From the NCBI GenBank assembly GCA_013396655.1, contig WBMV01000267.1:1966333-2030332 (forward strand): DNA of 64,000 nt. Reading direction: 5' to 3'. The stretch's first letter is position 1; each line of letters opens with the position of its first letter. Positions 1-14,100 of this stretch are shown in pieces. The notes under the pieces are model-generated. The model made no database searches. It was not told the DNA's origin and worked only from the letters and a program-made list of their open reading frames with translations. The position numbers were made by a program, and so were the translations under genes. The DNA is from Campylorhamphus procurvoides (Eukaryota; Chordata; Aves; Passeriformes; Dendrocolaptidae).

Positions 1-349
1 TAACACACTAAAATCAAATAAGTTATAACCATGATAAAGCATTCTACTGAACTCCTAAAAACTAAAACTCACTACTCATCCTCACTTGTCAGGCTGGTTT
101 CTAGCTGTTTATAAAGAAAAGTTGCAATCAAAATTACAATCTACATTGTTTCTGAAGTGGGGTAATTACGTGTAGGACAGCCTCAATGTGACAGTTATAT
201 GTGATTAACTTTCACACTAAAACATGCACAACACTCCCTAATGGCAGCAGCTACCATCACGTAACTGGCCCATCACAGGAGCTAGAACATTCTGCGTATT
301 TGCTTAAATAAAGTTAAGAAATCTACACTTTTGGTCACATCTTAAAACA
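1..349 (+). other. Possible 3' end of a convergent gene (NSD2 by synteny)
   Basis: No coding exon is visible. The plus strand carries AATAAA at 307-312, with two more at 436-441 and 450-455, as expected for a plus-strand transcript ending here and facing the NELFA 3' end. In mammals NSD2 lies tail-to-tail with NELFA at a short distance, so the NSD2 3' UTR is the natural candidate. Only the poly(A) hexamers are seen; the gene assignment is inference from synteny. Confidence 0.25.
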
Positions 350-372
350 CTGTAGAATACAGGGTTTTTTTT

Positions 373-413
373 TTTATTATTTATACTTGCCCTTTCCTGT
401 TGGATACTTTATT
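373..413 (-). terminator. NELFA: Candidate NELFA poly(A) signals
   Basis: On the minus strand AATAAA occurs at 413-408 and again at 378-373. These are the first canonical hexamers I find downstream of the NELFA stop codon at 1970-1972. Using them would give a 3' UTR of about 1.6 kb. A variant TATAAA lies nearer the stop, around 911-916, and could give a shorter form. Confidence 0.4.
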
Positions 414-1969
414 TGAAAAACTAAAATTAAAATGCAATAAAAATTCCCCAATAAAAAACAAGACTAATCAATCATCTAAATGTCTGTTAGTATACAAGTG
501 TACTATGGGATTTGGTCTGCTTTCTTCTCAGGAGGGAAAAAAAAGGCGTCTCCTTTTGTCCTAAGAGTTCCACTTCAACGTGAACCTCTGAGTCAGCCCA
601 AGGTACCTTCTCAGCACCACATCACCCCTCTGCTATTCATCTTTCTTTGTATTTCTTCCTTCTAAGCAGCATTCCCAACCAAGCACAGCTCCACACACAA
701 GTACTGGCAGAAACCAGATGCTGAATCCAAGCCTCCTTCAAATGATGAAGCCAAGACTCTCCCAAGGAGGAATCCTGCCTTATGTACATAAGTCCTCTCA
801 GTAAATGCCAGCTTTGTTTGTACAATTAAAGCCAGATTACCCCAGTGGTGTGAACACAGTTATAAAGATAAAAACGTGCTTCTACTAGCAGGGGACAAGT
901 ATAAGGCACATTTATATGCCAGTATAATTGTGGCCACATTAGCGATTATACTGATAAAACTACACTGGTAAGAACCACAGCTACAGTCATTCAAAACTTT
1001 TTGGGTCAGGGCTTAGTAATCAAAAACATTATGACTGCTCAACCAAATATAAATTAACGCTGCATCAAGACAGCAAAACTACTCCTCCTCAGATGTGCAT
1101 CTCAACCATTTCTAGGGCCATTTCTAAATTAAATTCCAATTGGTCTTGAGGCGAGTAAACTCCCTTCCTCCCATGTAAGTTATGCTGTGCAAAGGGTTTG
1201 CTATGCAAGAACCTCAGATCAGCTTCTGCCTCGAAGACTTCCATGGCAAAGAGCTATCACTTCCAGGCAGTGACACTACTTTTTTTACTTTTCATGGTTT
1301 TTTCTTTAGAAAGTTATGATGCTTAGTTTCTCTCTATCTCAAATAATGCCAGATACAGATTAATTCATGCTGGGCATGTACATTGACAATATAGCAAGTT
1401 AGCAAAGCTGCTCAATCTCATCCTATCACCCAAGCATAAATAAGCTAAACATACAGTGGGTACCTTTAGACACTGACATATACCACCTGCAATAGTTATA
1501 CTGCAGCTGAAATACAAAATAACCAAGCACTCATCTGTGGTGCTTTGAATGTCCATTGTTACAACAGAACCCACATAGCCAAAGGAAGTGTTTTTACAAT
1601 AAAGATCTGTGCCCTCAGTTAATGGTAAACCGTGAATGACTGTGCAGTAGTCTTCTCTTCCAGTCCTAGGCAGTGAACTGCTCCCATCTGTAATCTTTTT
1701 CAGCATCTTGAACTGTAGGAAAACAAACCACAACAACAACGTCCCCCCCGTCAAGATCATCTTTCCCTCTCCCAAGATTAATTAGAAAAAAAGGCGAGTC
1801 TGACCCCATCTTCTGTGTTTACTGAGCCCAGTTTGGTTGAAGAGCCACAGCTTCTACTCTGGAGGGTAATAAGAAATGTACACATAATGCCATTTTGTAC
1901 AGTTGACATACACTATGAGCTGGTTGACTCTTAAGCTTGATTTGGTCCAGTCTGCTGTTGGTGCATCTC
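390..1969 (-). other. NELFA: NELFA 3' untranslated region
   Basis: This AT-rich stretch follows the NELFA stop codon on the minus strand and runs to the first canonical poly(A) hexamers. It contains chance open frames on both strands, including one of 136 codons at 1365-1775 on the minus strand, but nothing resembling a known protein. The 3' limit is inferred from the poly(A) signals only. Confidence 0.5.
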
Positions 1970-2154
1970 TTAGGAAACATTAGTTATAGGTTTGTACTTC
2001 TTGAATCTGGTCCATTCACCAGTAGCATAGTTCATTTCAAACACCGTATCAACCAACATAGTGGTGCTGCCTGTGCCATCTGCCTTTGGTAAATCTTCTG
2101 TATGCTCACTAAGTTTAATTTGGATGATGTCACCTTGCTCTTGGCAAGGATTCT
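1970..2154 (-). CDS. NELFA: NELFA coding exon 11 with stop
   Basis: Encodes residues 465-525 and TAA: ENPCQEQGDVIQIKLSEHTE, then MLVDTVFEMNYATGEW, ending KPITNVS. Acceptor CTGCAG. Confidence 0.96.
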
Positions 2155-5100
2155 CTGCAGAAACAAGAACAGAAACAAATTATACATTTCAACACTATAT
2201 TAGACAAGATAAAGAGCACTTAAAAGGCGTTCTTAGGCTTAAAAAACCCCAAAACACAAAAAAACAAAACCTCAAATCCAAAACTGAACAAAACATACAG
2301 CCAAATATGCCTCCCTCTATACTCCACAGACTGAGTTTTAAGGATAACAAAACCAGACCCCAAGAGATGAAGCCCAAAGCTAAAGTAACTGGAAGAACAA
2401 CAAAAGGGGGAGTAAAGCTTGCCAGTGTCATTCCTCTCTGCCTCAAGAGTCACAAGAGAAGCTTATACTTAAATGGGAGTTTGTAAACCTGAACTACCAG
2501 TTACTTTATTTAGGATACATTTTGCAGTTAAATGCCTTGACAATTTTTAGCTGTTCAAGAAGCCAAAACAGCTTCACTGAAACCACTTGTCCCAGACTCA
2601 GTTCCACTGCAGTAGAAGTATTAGATGTTACACTTCAAGGAGTAGTGCGCAAGAATATCAGTTGGCTGTTACTTACCCAACCTTCAGAAGGAGCTGACAT
2701 TACAAGATACATCAAATTTAAAGCTCAGGGATCACCACAGTAACTCTACCCTGGTCATCTTCACTAGTGTATTGCACTAATCCAAATGCATGAGCCACAT
2801 TTAGGCTCCAGAACTCCAGTGATAAGAACCCTCAAATACCAAATTAGAAACCAGAGCTAGTGCAGATGATGGAGTTCACTTAAGGACTCTTAAGCCCCTT
2901 CTCATCTTACATCCGATAATCTTCTAGGTAAAACAGCTTTGGTCTACCAAGGTCAATATATAACAGGATCCAGCTATGAGACAGCTTATCTCCCTGTGAT
3001 TCATAGCACCAGTGGTTATCTAAAGTCTGGGACAACAGTTGCTTGTTTCTAAAGCAAGGAATTAGTCAAAGAGGTTCTGTACTACCCAACTTGTACCTTG
3101 ACTTACCAGAGAAGAATTTACATTCACTGGTCTTCTAAACAGAGTAGCAGAACCCCAACCAGGCTGTTCACTCTTGCCCAGCTGCCTTGTTTCTCTTCAA
3201 CCCCAAGCTGTGATGTTACAATGTGTTCAGTTATGTATATAGTTGTTCAGTAGCTGTTCTGACAAATTGTTGGACTTACTGGAAATAGACCCTAAAGACC
3301 CATTTCCAGTAGTTAGAACTATAATCCATAGAACTGTATGTGCAGTCCAGAGTAAAGGAAGGAGTCCAGCACATACAAGCAAAGTTAAAGCAAAGTCTTG
3401 CATTCACATAAGCACATTTAGAAATGTTAGACTGTATTTCAGATTTGGTTATTCAGAAGCAAGGTAAATTAATCTCAGTACCTCTGGATCCTGCCATGAA
3501 TCCAAGTATAAGAGCCTTTTCTGGCCTTGTAACTTTGTTTGCAGTCTTGAACATTTCCTGTGCAGCATACATCTGCTCCCTCTGCAAGAGATGCAACAAA
3601 TGTCTTTCTAGTGGAGAAAAACTCTGCCAACAGGGACCATATTAATACCAACAGACAAGCATGAAAGAAAACGGTGAAAGTTTGTAGGACCTCCAAAAGG
3701 TTTAATTAAAAAAAGAAAAATAAAAGGCACCTTAACCTCAAGGCTTCCCCTCTTTAATACTTACACCTAATACTTAGAGTAGTGACAACTGAATTCTGAA
3801 AGTGGAAAAGAACACCCCACGATTAAACAGTTAGAGAAACATGTGAGAGACTTAATGTTTATATTGTCATTTTTGTGTTCATTATGGCACCAGGAAAAAG
3901 AAAAAAGCCCAATGCTTCCTCTGCAGTCCAGCAAATGCAGGCTTGCAAAAATTTCAGAGGATTTTTTTTTTCTTTAGTGAAGTAGAGGTACTGAAAAGAA
4001 AAAAAAAATCATCCAGCTTCTTAAAGTTCAGATCCTGTAAGCCAGGCTCACAGATGTGCATGAAGTCTTTAGAGCAGCTGCATCTTGAACTAATTACCTA
4101 CTGACCTTCAGGCAGGCACATAATATATACCAACATACCAGGAATATGATGCCTCAGGACATATAATTGCTGTTGAGTTTAATTTCCTCCCCACTCTGAG
4201 GCTTTGAAAAACATGTGGGGGGGGTGAGGAAAAGAAAAATAAAGGCTTTCACCTTCGAATATCTATTGATATATTTTCTCCTACCACAGCAATGACAGGA
4301 TCCTTTTAAGCAGCTTACATTATGTAAAATTAGCTGGGCAACAGGTCTGCTGGAAATACACCTTTCTCCCAAAATTCTTTAAAGTGAGTAACACAACGTT
4401 ATTTGATATGACAAATGGCAGTAAATAAAGACATCTTACTGCAACATTAACACTACACAACTAGAAGTGTTGTGATCAACATTAAGACAGCAAAAAAACA
4501 AAAACATTCTCATTATCTTTGGCTATAAAAAAGCAGCCTCAACCACTCCATGATCCAAAGGCCAGGAACTAACAACATAATAAATGAGATCAATAATAAA
4601 AATTTGCATTTTCTAATCCAAATCAGAAGCATCAGCCAAAAAGAACCTGGTTTCACTTACTGTGAGAGAGAGGTTTTTTTTCGGTGGTGGCTGTTGTTGA
4701 GTTTGGGGGGCCACTTGTGGTGCTTGTGCCGCTGGGGAGATGGCAGGAGGTGTGGTAGGTGTGAGGGGTGAGGTAGGTGTAGCTGCAGGTGGATTAGAGT
4801 TACTGTTGTACATGGGTGTTCTTTGTTTGAACTGTGCAGGAAGAGTTGTGGTAGCATTTGGAGCTGCAGGCTCTTCAGTCTGTCTGTTAGTCTGCAAGGC
4901 TTCTCGTGCAGAGCCAGCTGCAAAAACCAGGATAATTAAAACATTATAATCCACAAATAGGGATTAGCATCACCAATTGCCTTTAAAGCAAAATAGAATA
5001 ATCAGAATTTTTAGTTAAGAGCTAATGCTCTTTCCACTCAATTACCTTTTGCAGTAATTAGACGACAGAGTAATTACCTGTCCAATATAGATTACACTAT

Positions 5101-8100
5101 ATTTAGTATCAAATTTTATGTTTAACGGATATCAGACTTAGTAAATTGAGACTGCTTTATTTACTTTTTATCTTATAGTGCTGTAACAACTGTACTCTGA
5201 TCCTACCAGGATTATTGCTGCACTGTAACACAGAAGCAAAACCAAAAACACTTCAGCAGTTTTTACCTTCCATAGCAACAGCTTTCAAATAAAATGATAA
5301 TTAAGTCTCAGCCAGTAACAGATACTGAAAACAAAAATATACAGATGCCAGAATTAAATGCAGTCTTCACAAATCACTCATTATTTAAACTCTGACTGCT
5401 AAAGAGAGCATTAAACTCCACAATACAGACAAGTCTTAACTCTGTTCCTTCTCAAAGTTGACCCATTCACCTGCACTAAGGAAGCTACTATTCCAAACCT
5501 GGCTGCAGGTGGGGGTAACTTATGAAATCACAGTAGCTTGATCTTACAAGTTACCATCTGTCCAACCATGGTCATCACCCAGTGGACACTTGCCAGTTAC
5601 TTTCCTCTGCAGCTGTTAGACACAGCACAGTTGCTTAAGCACCCTTCACAACCCTCATGAGGTTTAAGCTGACCTGTTCACACTGTGTTCACAGTAGACT
5701 AAAAGGCAGATATGGATCAGAGCTACACTGATGCTCTTCAGATCAGAGTTCAGAGAAATCAGAGGTCTAAAGATCTCCTCCTCAGCAGACACAGCATTGG
5801 CTTTAGCAATATGGATATTATCCAGTGGATGTGGAAGAGGACAGTGAACAATTGACAGGACAAACATTTGCACCAACTAGTTATCCCTTAATTTTGTAGT
5901 TTTATTACTGGCTTCTTCTCTTGTCAGAATAACTGATTTACATGAAGTAACAGGTCTTAATTATGCAACCTTAGACTGTATGAGACCAAATCTGTGGATC
6001 TTCCATACATATCTTGTATCAAAACAAGTTTTATAATCCTTGTCCATAAGAAAAGCTAAATGCTCCATAATTCTAAAGAAAAAATAGAGAACAGACAATA
6101 GAGAATTTTAAACTAGACTCTTCCTGCTGTTGAACACAACGCCAACACTCTGGAAAACAGTACAAGCTGCTGACACACTGATGTGCTTTTGGCTGCATTC
6201 CTTCTGGAAATGCCAGTTTTCTGCCAGAGAAAGATGTGCATAGGCCTTCAGAGAGATTCTGAACTGTTTAGAGGCCAGGTGAAATGACTGGCTTTTGTAC
6301 ATGCCTTTTTCTGTAGTGACCAACATCCCACAACTCACAAGCAAGAGTAAAAGAAAGGCATTAAACTGAAACATTGGTTCTCTGTTAACAGCCAGATGTG
6401 GTAATGCATCCCAGTCATGCACATTTGTCAGTGCAAACTGATACATTCCTTTAAGACGTCACAAACAACAGGGAAGGAAAAGTAAAACAAAGTGGGTTAA
6501 AACAAAAGGTGTAGAAATAAAGGATTTGTACAAACTACTTTTTACTATGGGCAATTTCCCAGAATTGAGAACAACATAGCACTTTTTCAAAATATGCAGG
6601 ACCTTACAGATAATATCATAATTATCTATCAGACTGTTATACAAAGGTAAAAGGAAAACAGATGGCCTAATCCCAGACTGTGTGAAAGTTAATGTGCACT
6701 TGACTCTAGAAATACAACTGACTATTGAAAGCAACTGTTTTGTAAGTGGTAGCATATGAATGTGCATGTGGAATATATGCTCAAGACTTATGTTTGTTAC
6801 TGGTGTCTCTAGGGATTAAAAAACCTGGATTTTCTATTACTAAGTAAGAAAAAGATCAATAAATTGTTTTACTTACTTGACTTAACTAGCAGTCATTTTA
6901 AGAGTTCTAGCCAACAATTATTTTGTTTACTTAGGTTAAATTACATGTCTGGTTACTTCAAACCCAAAGGCTGGATTCTTGCAATGGATTTTTACACTGC
7001 TAAAGTGGAGTTTCACTAGAGTTGAGGTACAGCAGGTTTATAAATAAAAGACCATCTAGACAGTAAAACTGCATAGAGTTGGCAGTCTTAGGTCCAAAGA
7101 GCAAAAAAAGTATCTGTTACCTGGCTGCGTTTCAGAGCTTGGGATGTAGGAGGAAGATGGCACCACACTGGGAGTAGCAGGTAAATAACTTGTAGAAGGT
7201 AGTGCAGGCTCATTGTTCAATGAGCCGAGTTTCTACAAAGCAGAAAAGAAAGTGTTAAAGCCACATTGTATGTATTGAGGTGTTGTTTCTGCATTTGATA
7301 CACAATTTCAACATTCGTTTTACTGCAATATTCCTTTTGGGAACTTAATTACTGCCTCCTCTGTTGGGAGTCCTACCTAACAACTTGTTCAATGCTAACT
7401 TTCTACTTCAGACATGAGAAATTTGTGCAGATGGTACTCAATGAAGAAATAGTCCACAGAATTAAGTGAGCTTCTGCCTGGGCACAGATACTTTTCACTA
7501 CTGTTCATCCATGGGCAACAGGAGAACACAAAGGCCCCTGGGACATCAGCAAGCACAAGGCTGCAGCAAACAGCACAGGTGAAAAAACCCTGTTCCCACT
7601 GAAAAAGGCAGTCAATATCAACATGTGTAGGATCAAGCTAAAGAGCCACATATTGTACTTAACTATACATGACACCGCATACCTAGTACAGTATCTCTAT
7701 TAGGCTATTCACAGTTCAATCCAGCCTTATAAACCTAAGGGGGTGACAGAGGAGACATTCTGGGGGAACACGTCCAGCAGACGAATCATTTAAGATAGCC
7801 TTACTAGATAAATGATGGGCATTTTGTGAAATCTGGAGCTTGCTAAAAGGTACTATAAGCATTCTGCAGAGAGATAGGCATGAACCTTCACTCTTAGCTC
7901 TGGCCTACCAATATCTTGTCTGTAGGTTGTTTTTTGGCATGCTGCACAGGCCAAGTAGACAGTTTCTAACTCAGAAGTGGGGGCAGAGCTGTTTTAAAAC
8001 CTATGTCCTGACAGAGAAAAATCTGTACCACAGTTTCTCTACTGTACCATACCTGAAATAGGAGGAAAAAAAGCCTACACACAACTGCTCCCCTCTTCTC

Positions 8101-11100
8101 CCTGAATGAACTACTTCTAGCAATAGGTTTGCTCTTAATTTGGCAAAAAAATTACGTTAAGATTTTTACATAAAGAGGCATGTTTAAACAAATGAGTAAA
8201 ATATCATTACAGTGTTTAATTGTTTGAGAATAGCACACATCATGGTTTTTTGGTGTCTTTGTTTGGTTTTGGCTTTTTTGGACTTTGGTTGGTTTTTATT
8301 TGATTGTTTCATTTTACCTGTGTAGACACAAGGCCAGCAGCATAATCTGGGGTAGCATTTTCTACTACTGTTTCTTCTTTGGCTTGCTTTTCCACAACTT
8401 CTGTATCTATTGCATAAAAAACCAGAAGTCAGTTCAAGAAAGTTTTCTGAAATATTGAATTAAATACACTTTTTAAACAAAGGTATAAAAATGCTTTTCT
8501 GAAAGTCTGCTAAAACACAATTAAAGAGATACATGCTGAAATAGATACAGTAATCTCCATACACAATTTTATAATCAACCCAATAATGAACCAAAACACA
8601 GCGTACAAGATACAGTAATGAGTAATTAGGCAGAAGTGCCTAATTTTTTGACATTAGAAAGCATGAAACCTCAAGCAACAATTTAACTGCAGTTATGAGT
8701 TTGTCTTGAGGTGGTACTTTTTATTTTCCCACTGAAAAATACAAAAATGTTGTTCTGGAACAGATGTGCTACCTAGTGCATCTTCTTGATATGGTTAAGT
8801 AGAGCACTGCACTGCCACTTGACATAAAAGCACTATATCAGGTACTATTCACTTGTTAAGATCTCTCAGCCAGAATTTTGAAGAGTGCTCTAAGTTCTCT
8901 CAACATTACTTTCAATAAATTTACTTGGCCATACAGCCAGTAGAAGGAAGCAGACCGAAATATCTCAGAACAGTTCCAGTCCTGAAGCCACTCACAGACC
9001 TCTGGGCTGCCCAAAGCACAAGTGACCAGCTCAATCCTTTCTGTGACTGAGTTACATTATTATCTGGGCACAACACAACAGGAATAGCAGCACTGAAAGA
9101 AAACACATGAAAATCCTCCCCTAAAACCCTTTTGCGTTGGTTTGTGTCATCCTCCTTGTTTTCAAAGTTTTAATAAATTAAGAACAAAATGGCACTAAAA
9201 CCCTAGATCCTCTGGTATACTATAGCATTTTTAAGTAGAATGCTGTACCAACCTAATGTCTTTCTTCTTCTCTTTGCTTCACGGCCAGCACCAACCATAT
9301 CCAGCTCAGAGATATCTAAAAGCTAAAAGGAAGACCATAAAGAGCTTAATAATCACTGTTAAGTGTATGTAGTTTATCTCTAAATAGCATCCTTAACTCT
9401 TTTTTCTTTAATATATTGATATTTGACTCAAAACAGCACCAGAAACTTGCTTTAGATGAGGGAAGAGAACTGAACAGAAAAACAAAAGCCCAAAAAAACT
9501 GCACCCACCTTTACTCCCCTTTCTTTGCGCAAAGGTGTCCTTGAAGGAGGAATAGGAGTTCTGTTTCCAGAAGGACTAAATACACTTGGTGCTGAAGTAC
9601 TCCTGAATGGAGCTTGTTTTGGTATTCCTTTGAGTGGTGCTTAGGGAAGATCAAAAAAAGCAACAACTGATATACACACTTAGCTAGTTAAAAGAAAACA
9701 CAGAGTTCTTCAGCTTTTCCCCTTCTTAATGCATTTACTACCTCCCCTTTAACTTCAAATGTTTAAAATGTGTCTATAACACACTGTACGTCCCTAAGTC
9801 ATATTAGGTTTTACCCTTCAAACAAGGAGTAAGAGCAAATCTCTAGGCTAATGTTTGCAACCCCATTCCACATGAAGTATTCAAACAGGTGCACTGATAG
9901 CAAAAATCTACTTTTCCTACACATGCTGATGCTTTCCTTACTTGTAAAAAATAAACTCCAAACACACAACACTGTATAGGACAAATGTTTTGAATTCAAT
10001 TATTGATAAAGTTGCTCTTTGAATTTCACAATCAGGTTACTTTGTAAAACTGTATTTAATTGAAGATTCTTAGACAAGCTTAGGGCTAAGGGCTCACAAT
10101 CTACTGGAAACATTTCACATAGGGGTTTGAAATTCTAGAGCTGCCTTGTGCACAAGGAGGAGGACCCAATTTGGGTCTATAGTTCAAACAGAACGCCTGC
10201 TGTCTCAACCAAACTCCGTAGAATCAGCTACATCTGTAAGCAGTTGTGTTCCCCCAACTCTACACTGCTGCCTTTCCACCTCACACATAATGCTACTGCT
10301 AAACACAGCATTCTTTAACCTGATAAAAAATTAGTGACACATATCTATTACCAATCAGGTCTTTGAGCCTCCTTTAAGTAGAAGATAAACATAGAACTTC
10401 AGTTTGAGGTTAGAGACTCTCTATCCCTCTACATGTTACTGAAAACCCTTTCACCACAGGATGATCCTCTGACCCATGTGAGTACATTACAGCAGAGCAA
10501 ACCTCAGCTGGTGCCCAACTCCTATTTCTAGAGAGCACCTGGCTCTAAAGGCCAAGTCTAAAAGCTGGCTTTATTAGTTCAACAGCTAAAGAGAATGCCA
10601 AGAACTAATGGTCATTTTCTATACTGGGATAACTTTTAGTTCAAATTACAACTAGACTTTTTGCATTTCCTGCATGAACATGAGGCCAGACATCAGATCT
10701 CAAAGCCACATCTCAAATAGTAAGGGCACAAAGTACTTCAGTTCTAGCCACAACACCAAGAAATCACTCATTTTCACACTTCATCATACTGGAGGCCAGA
10801 AAAAAGTTACACCTGTGCAGTGATTAAAATTATGTAACTAACTTTGAACCCCCCTCTTGTTTCCAGCTAAAAATTTATTTGAAAAATTCCAGCAGTTGGG
10901 GAACTTCAGCAAACAGCTGAAATCTCTTAATACAAAGCTGAAGAATCATTATACATGTTTGTCATGTCCATTAAACAGAAGTCACTCCACAGCCTTGGCT
11001 GCAGAGAACACACTGTCCCCTTCTTTCTCCAGACAGAATTACACAAATGCAAGTTAGTTGCAGTGTACTTCACAGCATTTCAAACAACACAGCAGACTAC

Positions 11101-14100
11101 TGTGATCAACTCTGCTCCCTTCTGGAACACCATGGCTTAGTCAGGAGTTATTCCTGGAGTAATGCAAATTAAATTCCTACCAAAGTCTACAGGCATGATC
11201 TAGCTGCATACATTTCAGAAGTCACACTCTTGCTCTTTCTGACATGTCAGAAATATTTAAATATCAGGAGAGAGGGAAGCAGAAAGGGAGAAATCTTTTG
11301 CTTCAAAAAGAGTAAAGTTTTTGTAAAAAGCAGACAGTAGTTTTATGCTTCATCAAGGCCATTTTATCAGATTTTCTTTCTGAAAAGTGATAAAAGTGAG
11401 CCATACTTGTTGTATCTATCTTTTTGACCAGTCCCCTGCCTTTGGCATGAAAAGGCACTCCTGCAGTCTTCTTGAGCTGTTGTGCAGTTTCTGTTGCTAA
11501 AAAGAAAAAGCGCTTTAGTTATTACAGAACCTGTAAAAATACAACACATTGCTTCTTATATAAAATGTTATTAACTAATACATAAAGAAAGGGGAATAGC
11601 AACAAAGAAAGAATTATATTTTAATTAAAACCCAGGTCATTTATGTGAAGTAAACATAGTATTTGGAGAAAATGCAAAATCAGTATGACTATGAAACTAA
11701 CAAGGTGGTCTAAGCTAAAACAAATTACCACAATAGACCATTTATTCAAGAGAGATGGAGATTATTTTAAAAAGCTACAGATAACATCATAAAAATTTAC
11801 AAATCTTGTACTTAACCAGATCAACTACTCAGGTCACATGCAAGGAAGCAGCAAGCTGCTGCAACAGAACAGCAGCTACAGTAAACTATTTTAAGATCAC
11901 TTAGTTCAACCAGATATCAATACCTCTATGCACACATATGCTGCCTTTTGTTAGTGAAAACACTCTTGGATTTCACACCCTATATTGCCAAAACTGAGCA
12001 AAAGGAAAACATTAATTAGCAGCTCTTGCTCCCTGTTGCAAAAACATATAGCAAAATAAAACTATGTTCTCATTTCACTTTTGTCTTGGAAGCTTTAACC
12101 AACGCTGTACCTCTCAAGTTAATTATACCCACAAGAGAATCTATCTGTGCTTTAAAAAGCTACAGCTCTTTGTATGCCTTGAAATCTGAACAGCATTTAA
12201 AACAAGATTAGCATTTTAAGGTAATGATAGCCGGAATGACTTGCACCTGCTCTTCCACACATCAGTCCAGCAAAGAAACAGAAGTCATCCCAAGCTCTTG
12301 TAACAGAAAATTTTTATGTATATCGCCATGTTGGAGAATAAGACTGAATATGTTTTCCTCTCACCATTTAATTTGCTAAACAATCTTAATAGTACTTACA
12401 CTTTTGCAAGAGTTCAGCTCTGAGAGTGGCACTTTTAGGTTTCCTTTTCAGCTGGAAGTGTTTCACTGGGGGAGTAAGTGGCCCAGCTAGTGTTGTCAAG
12501 GCATTTTTGTTTAAGTATTGGCATTCCAATGGCAACATAGCTGAAGTTTCACATTCACTTACTGCATAAAGAGTTAAACACAGTACACACGGGTATTAGC
12601 ACCTCTTGACAGCTAATTATAAAACATTTAAACCAGCTGAACAGTCTAGTTGTTAAATGTTTTATATTACTTGTTTAAACACCAAGAGTAATTTAGTTCC
12701 AACTATTACACAGTATATAACCAGTTATTAGGATGTTTGTTTTTCACATTAGCTTTATAAAAGCTTCCATGTTAACCATACCTAGTCAAATTACAGGAAT
12801 CTTAAATATGTAACTATTGTCAAAGAAGATAATTTTGAATTCTCAGATTTTGTAAAAATTACACACGAAAATGAAGCCACTGAATAAAGTCCAAAATAAG
12901 TGAGAACAGACAAATGATAATTTGTTTATAGTAAGAAAAAGTGTTTCCACCTCCAAGTGATTTTGTTATTGCTCTGCTGCAATCCCAACTCCAAGATCAC
13001 GTTGTCCATTTATGCCTGAGGGCTTTTTCTGGGCAATGTGCTAAAATAAACCCAGTGAAGTATGAGTAGTTTTGCATCATCATTTACTACACTGCTTGAA
13101 GCAGCAACTGTGCAAGCGCCTGAACCCACATTTTCCACTGCTGGGCAATCTGTAGTTACTTGGACACCAGCAGCATAACTCCTCCTGCGATCAGAATCCC
13201 CTCCAGCTCCCATCACCTGCTGCCCAGAGGACGCCCAGCAGAGGCAGCCCACCTGCCCACTACAACAGGCTGCTTCCACACACACGAGGCTGCCCACACA
13301 AAAACGGGGACTTACTGTCCTCTTCAGTACTATGACATGAGACAGCAACATAGAAAATCCTCTATTTCCTGAACGGCAGTAGGTCAGTCACTACTCATCA
13401 GTGCACATACAGCCTTGCCTATGACACTAATGAATCCACATTAAACTGTGTGTTGCCCTGCACCAAGACTCAGGGCAATACCTGACATATAAGGTCTGAT
13501 GATGTGTGAAAAGACAATTTAGGAAGTTACCACTTGTCAGATATCACAGTTCCCAGTCCAGAAACATTCCAGGCATGAGTTGTGGTAGTTCAGAGACAAT
13601 ACATACTGCCTGTCGCAGTACCTCTACTGTTAAGATAGCAAGACTGCAGGTGAAATGACAGGTCATTCTTGAAAAAGGCACCATACTTCTGCAATTTTCA
13701 CCAACAGCAAAGGCTTACCTTTCTCTCTAAGCTCTCCTAAAATATCTTGAACATTGGGATTCTGTTCTTCAAGATCAAGGTTAAGGGAGCCAGTATCTGG
13801 AAAGGATTTTAAAATATCAGCTACCATTAAGACCCAGGGGTCTGAATCCAAGGTAGCGAGCTGGATAATTTCAGTCAGTGCCCCTTTCATCTAACAAAAA
13901 AAGAAAAAGAAAATCAACCAATTGGAAACAGTTTTAAACAGGTCATAGTTGGATTTATTTTAAAAAGACACTAGTATAAACATGCACAATGTTTCACTCT
14001 TGGGGAAGGGAAGAGGAAGATCCCTTCCCACACAGTTATACATTAACTGTACAATCAAGCAGAGAATGAACCAAGGTAGATTTTTGATATTGCTTTCAGG

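Larger units (their letters stand above)
2155..13718 (-). other. NELFA introns 2-10
   Basis: The sequence between the ten 3' coding exons is AT-rich and unique as far as I can see. I found no CR1 tail, no snoRNA that I could recognise and no nested gene. The introns run from about 0.85 kb (8407-9252) to 2.2 kb (4918-7120). Confidence 0.8.

Noticed and set aside
1365..1775. 136-codon minus-strand open frame just after NELFA
   Set aside because: It lies in the likely NELFA 3' UTR, has no recognisable domain, and no splice site joins it to the gene.
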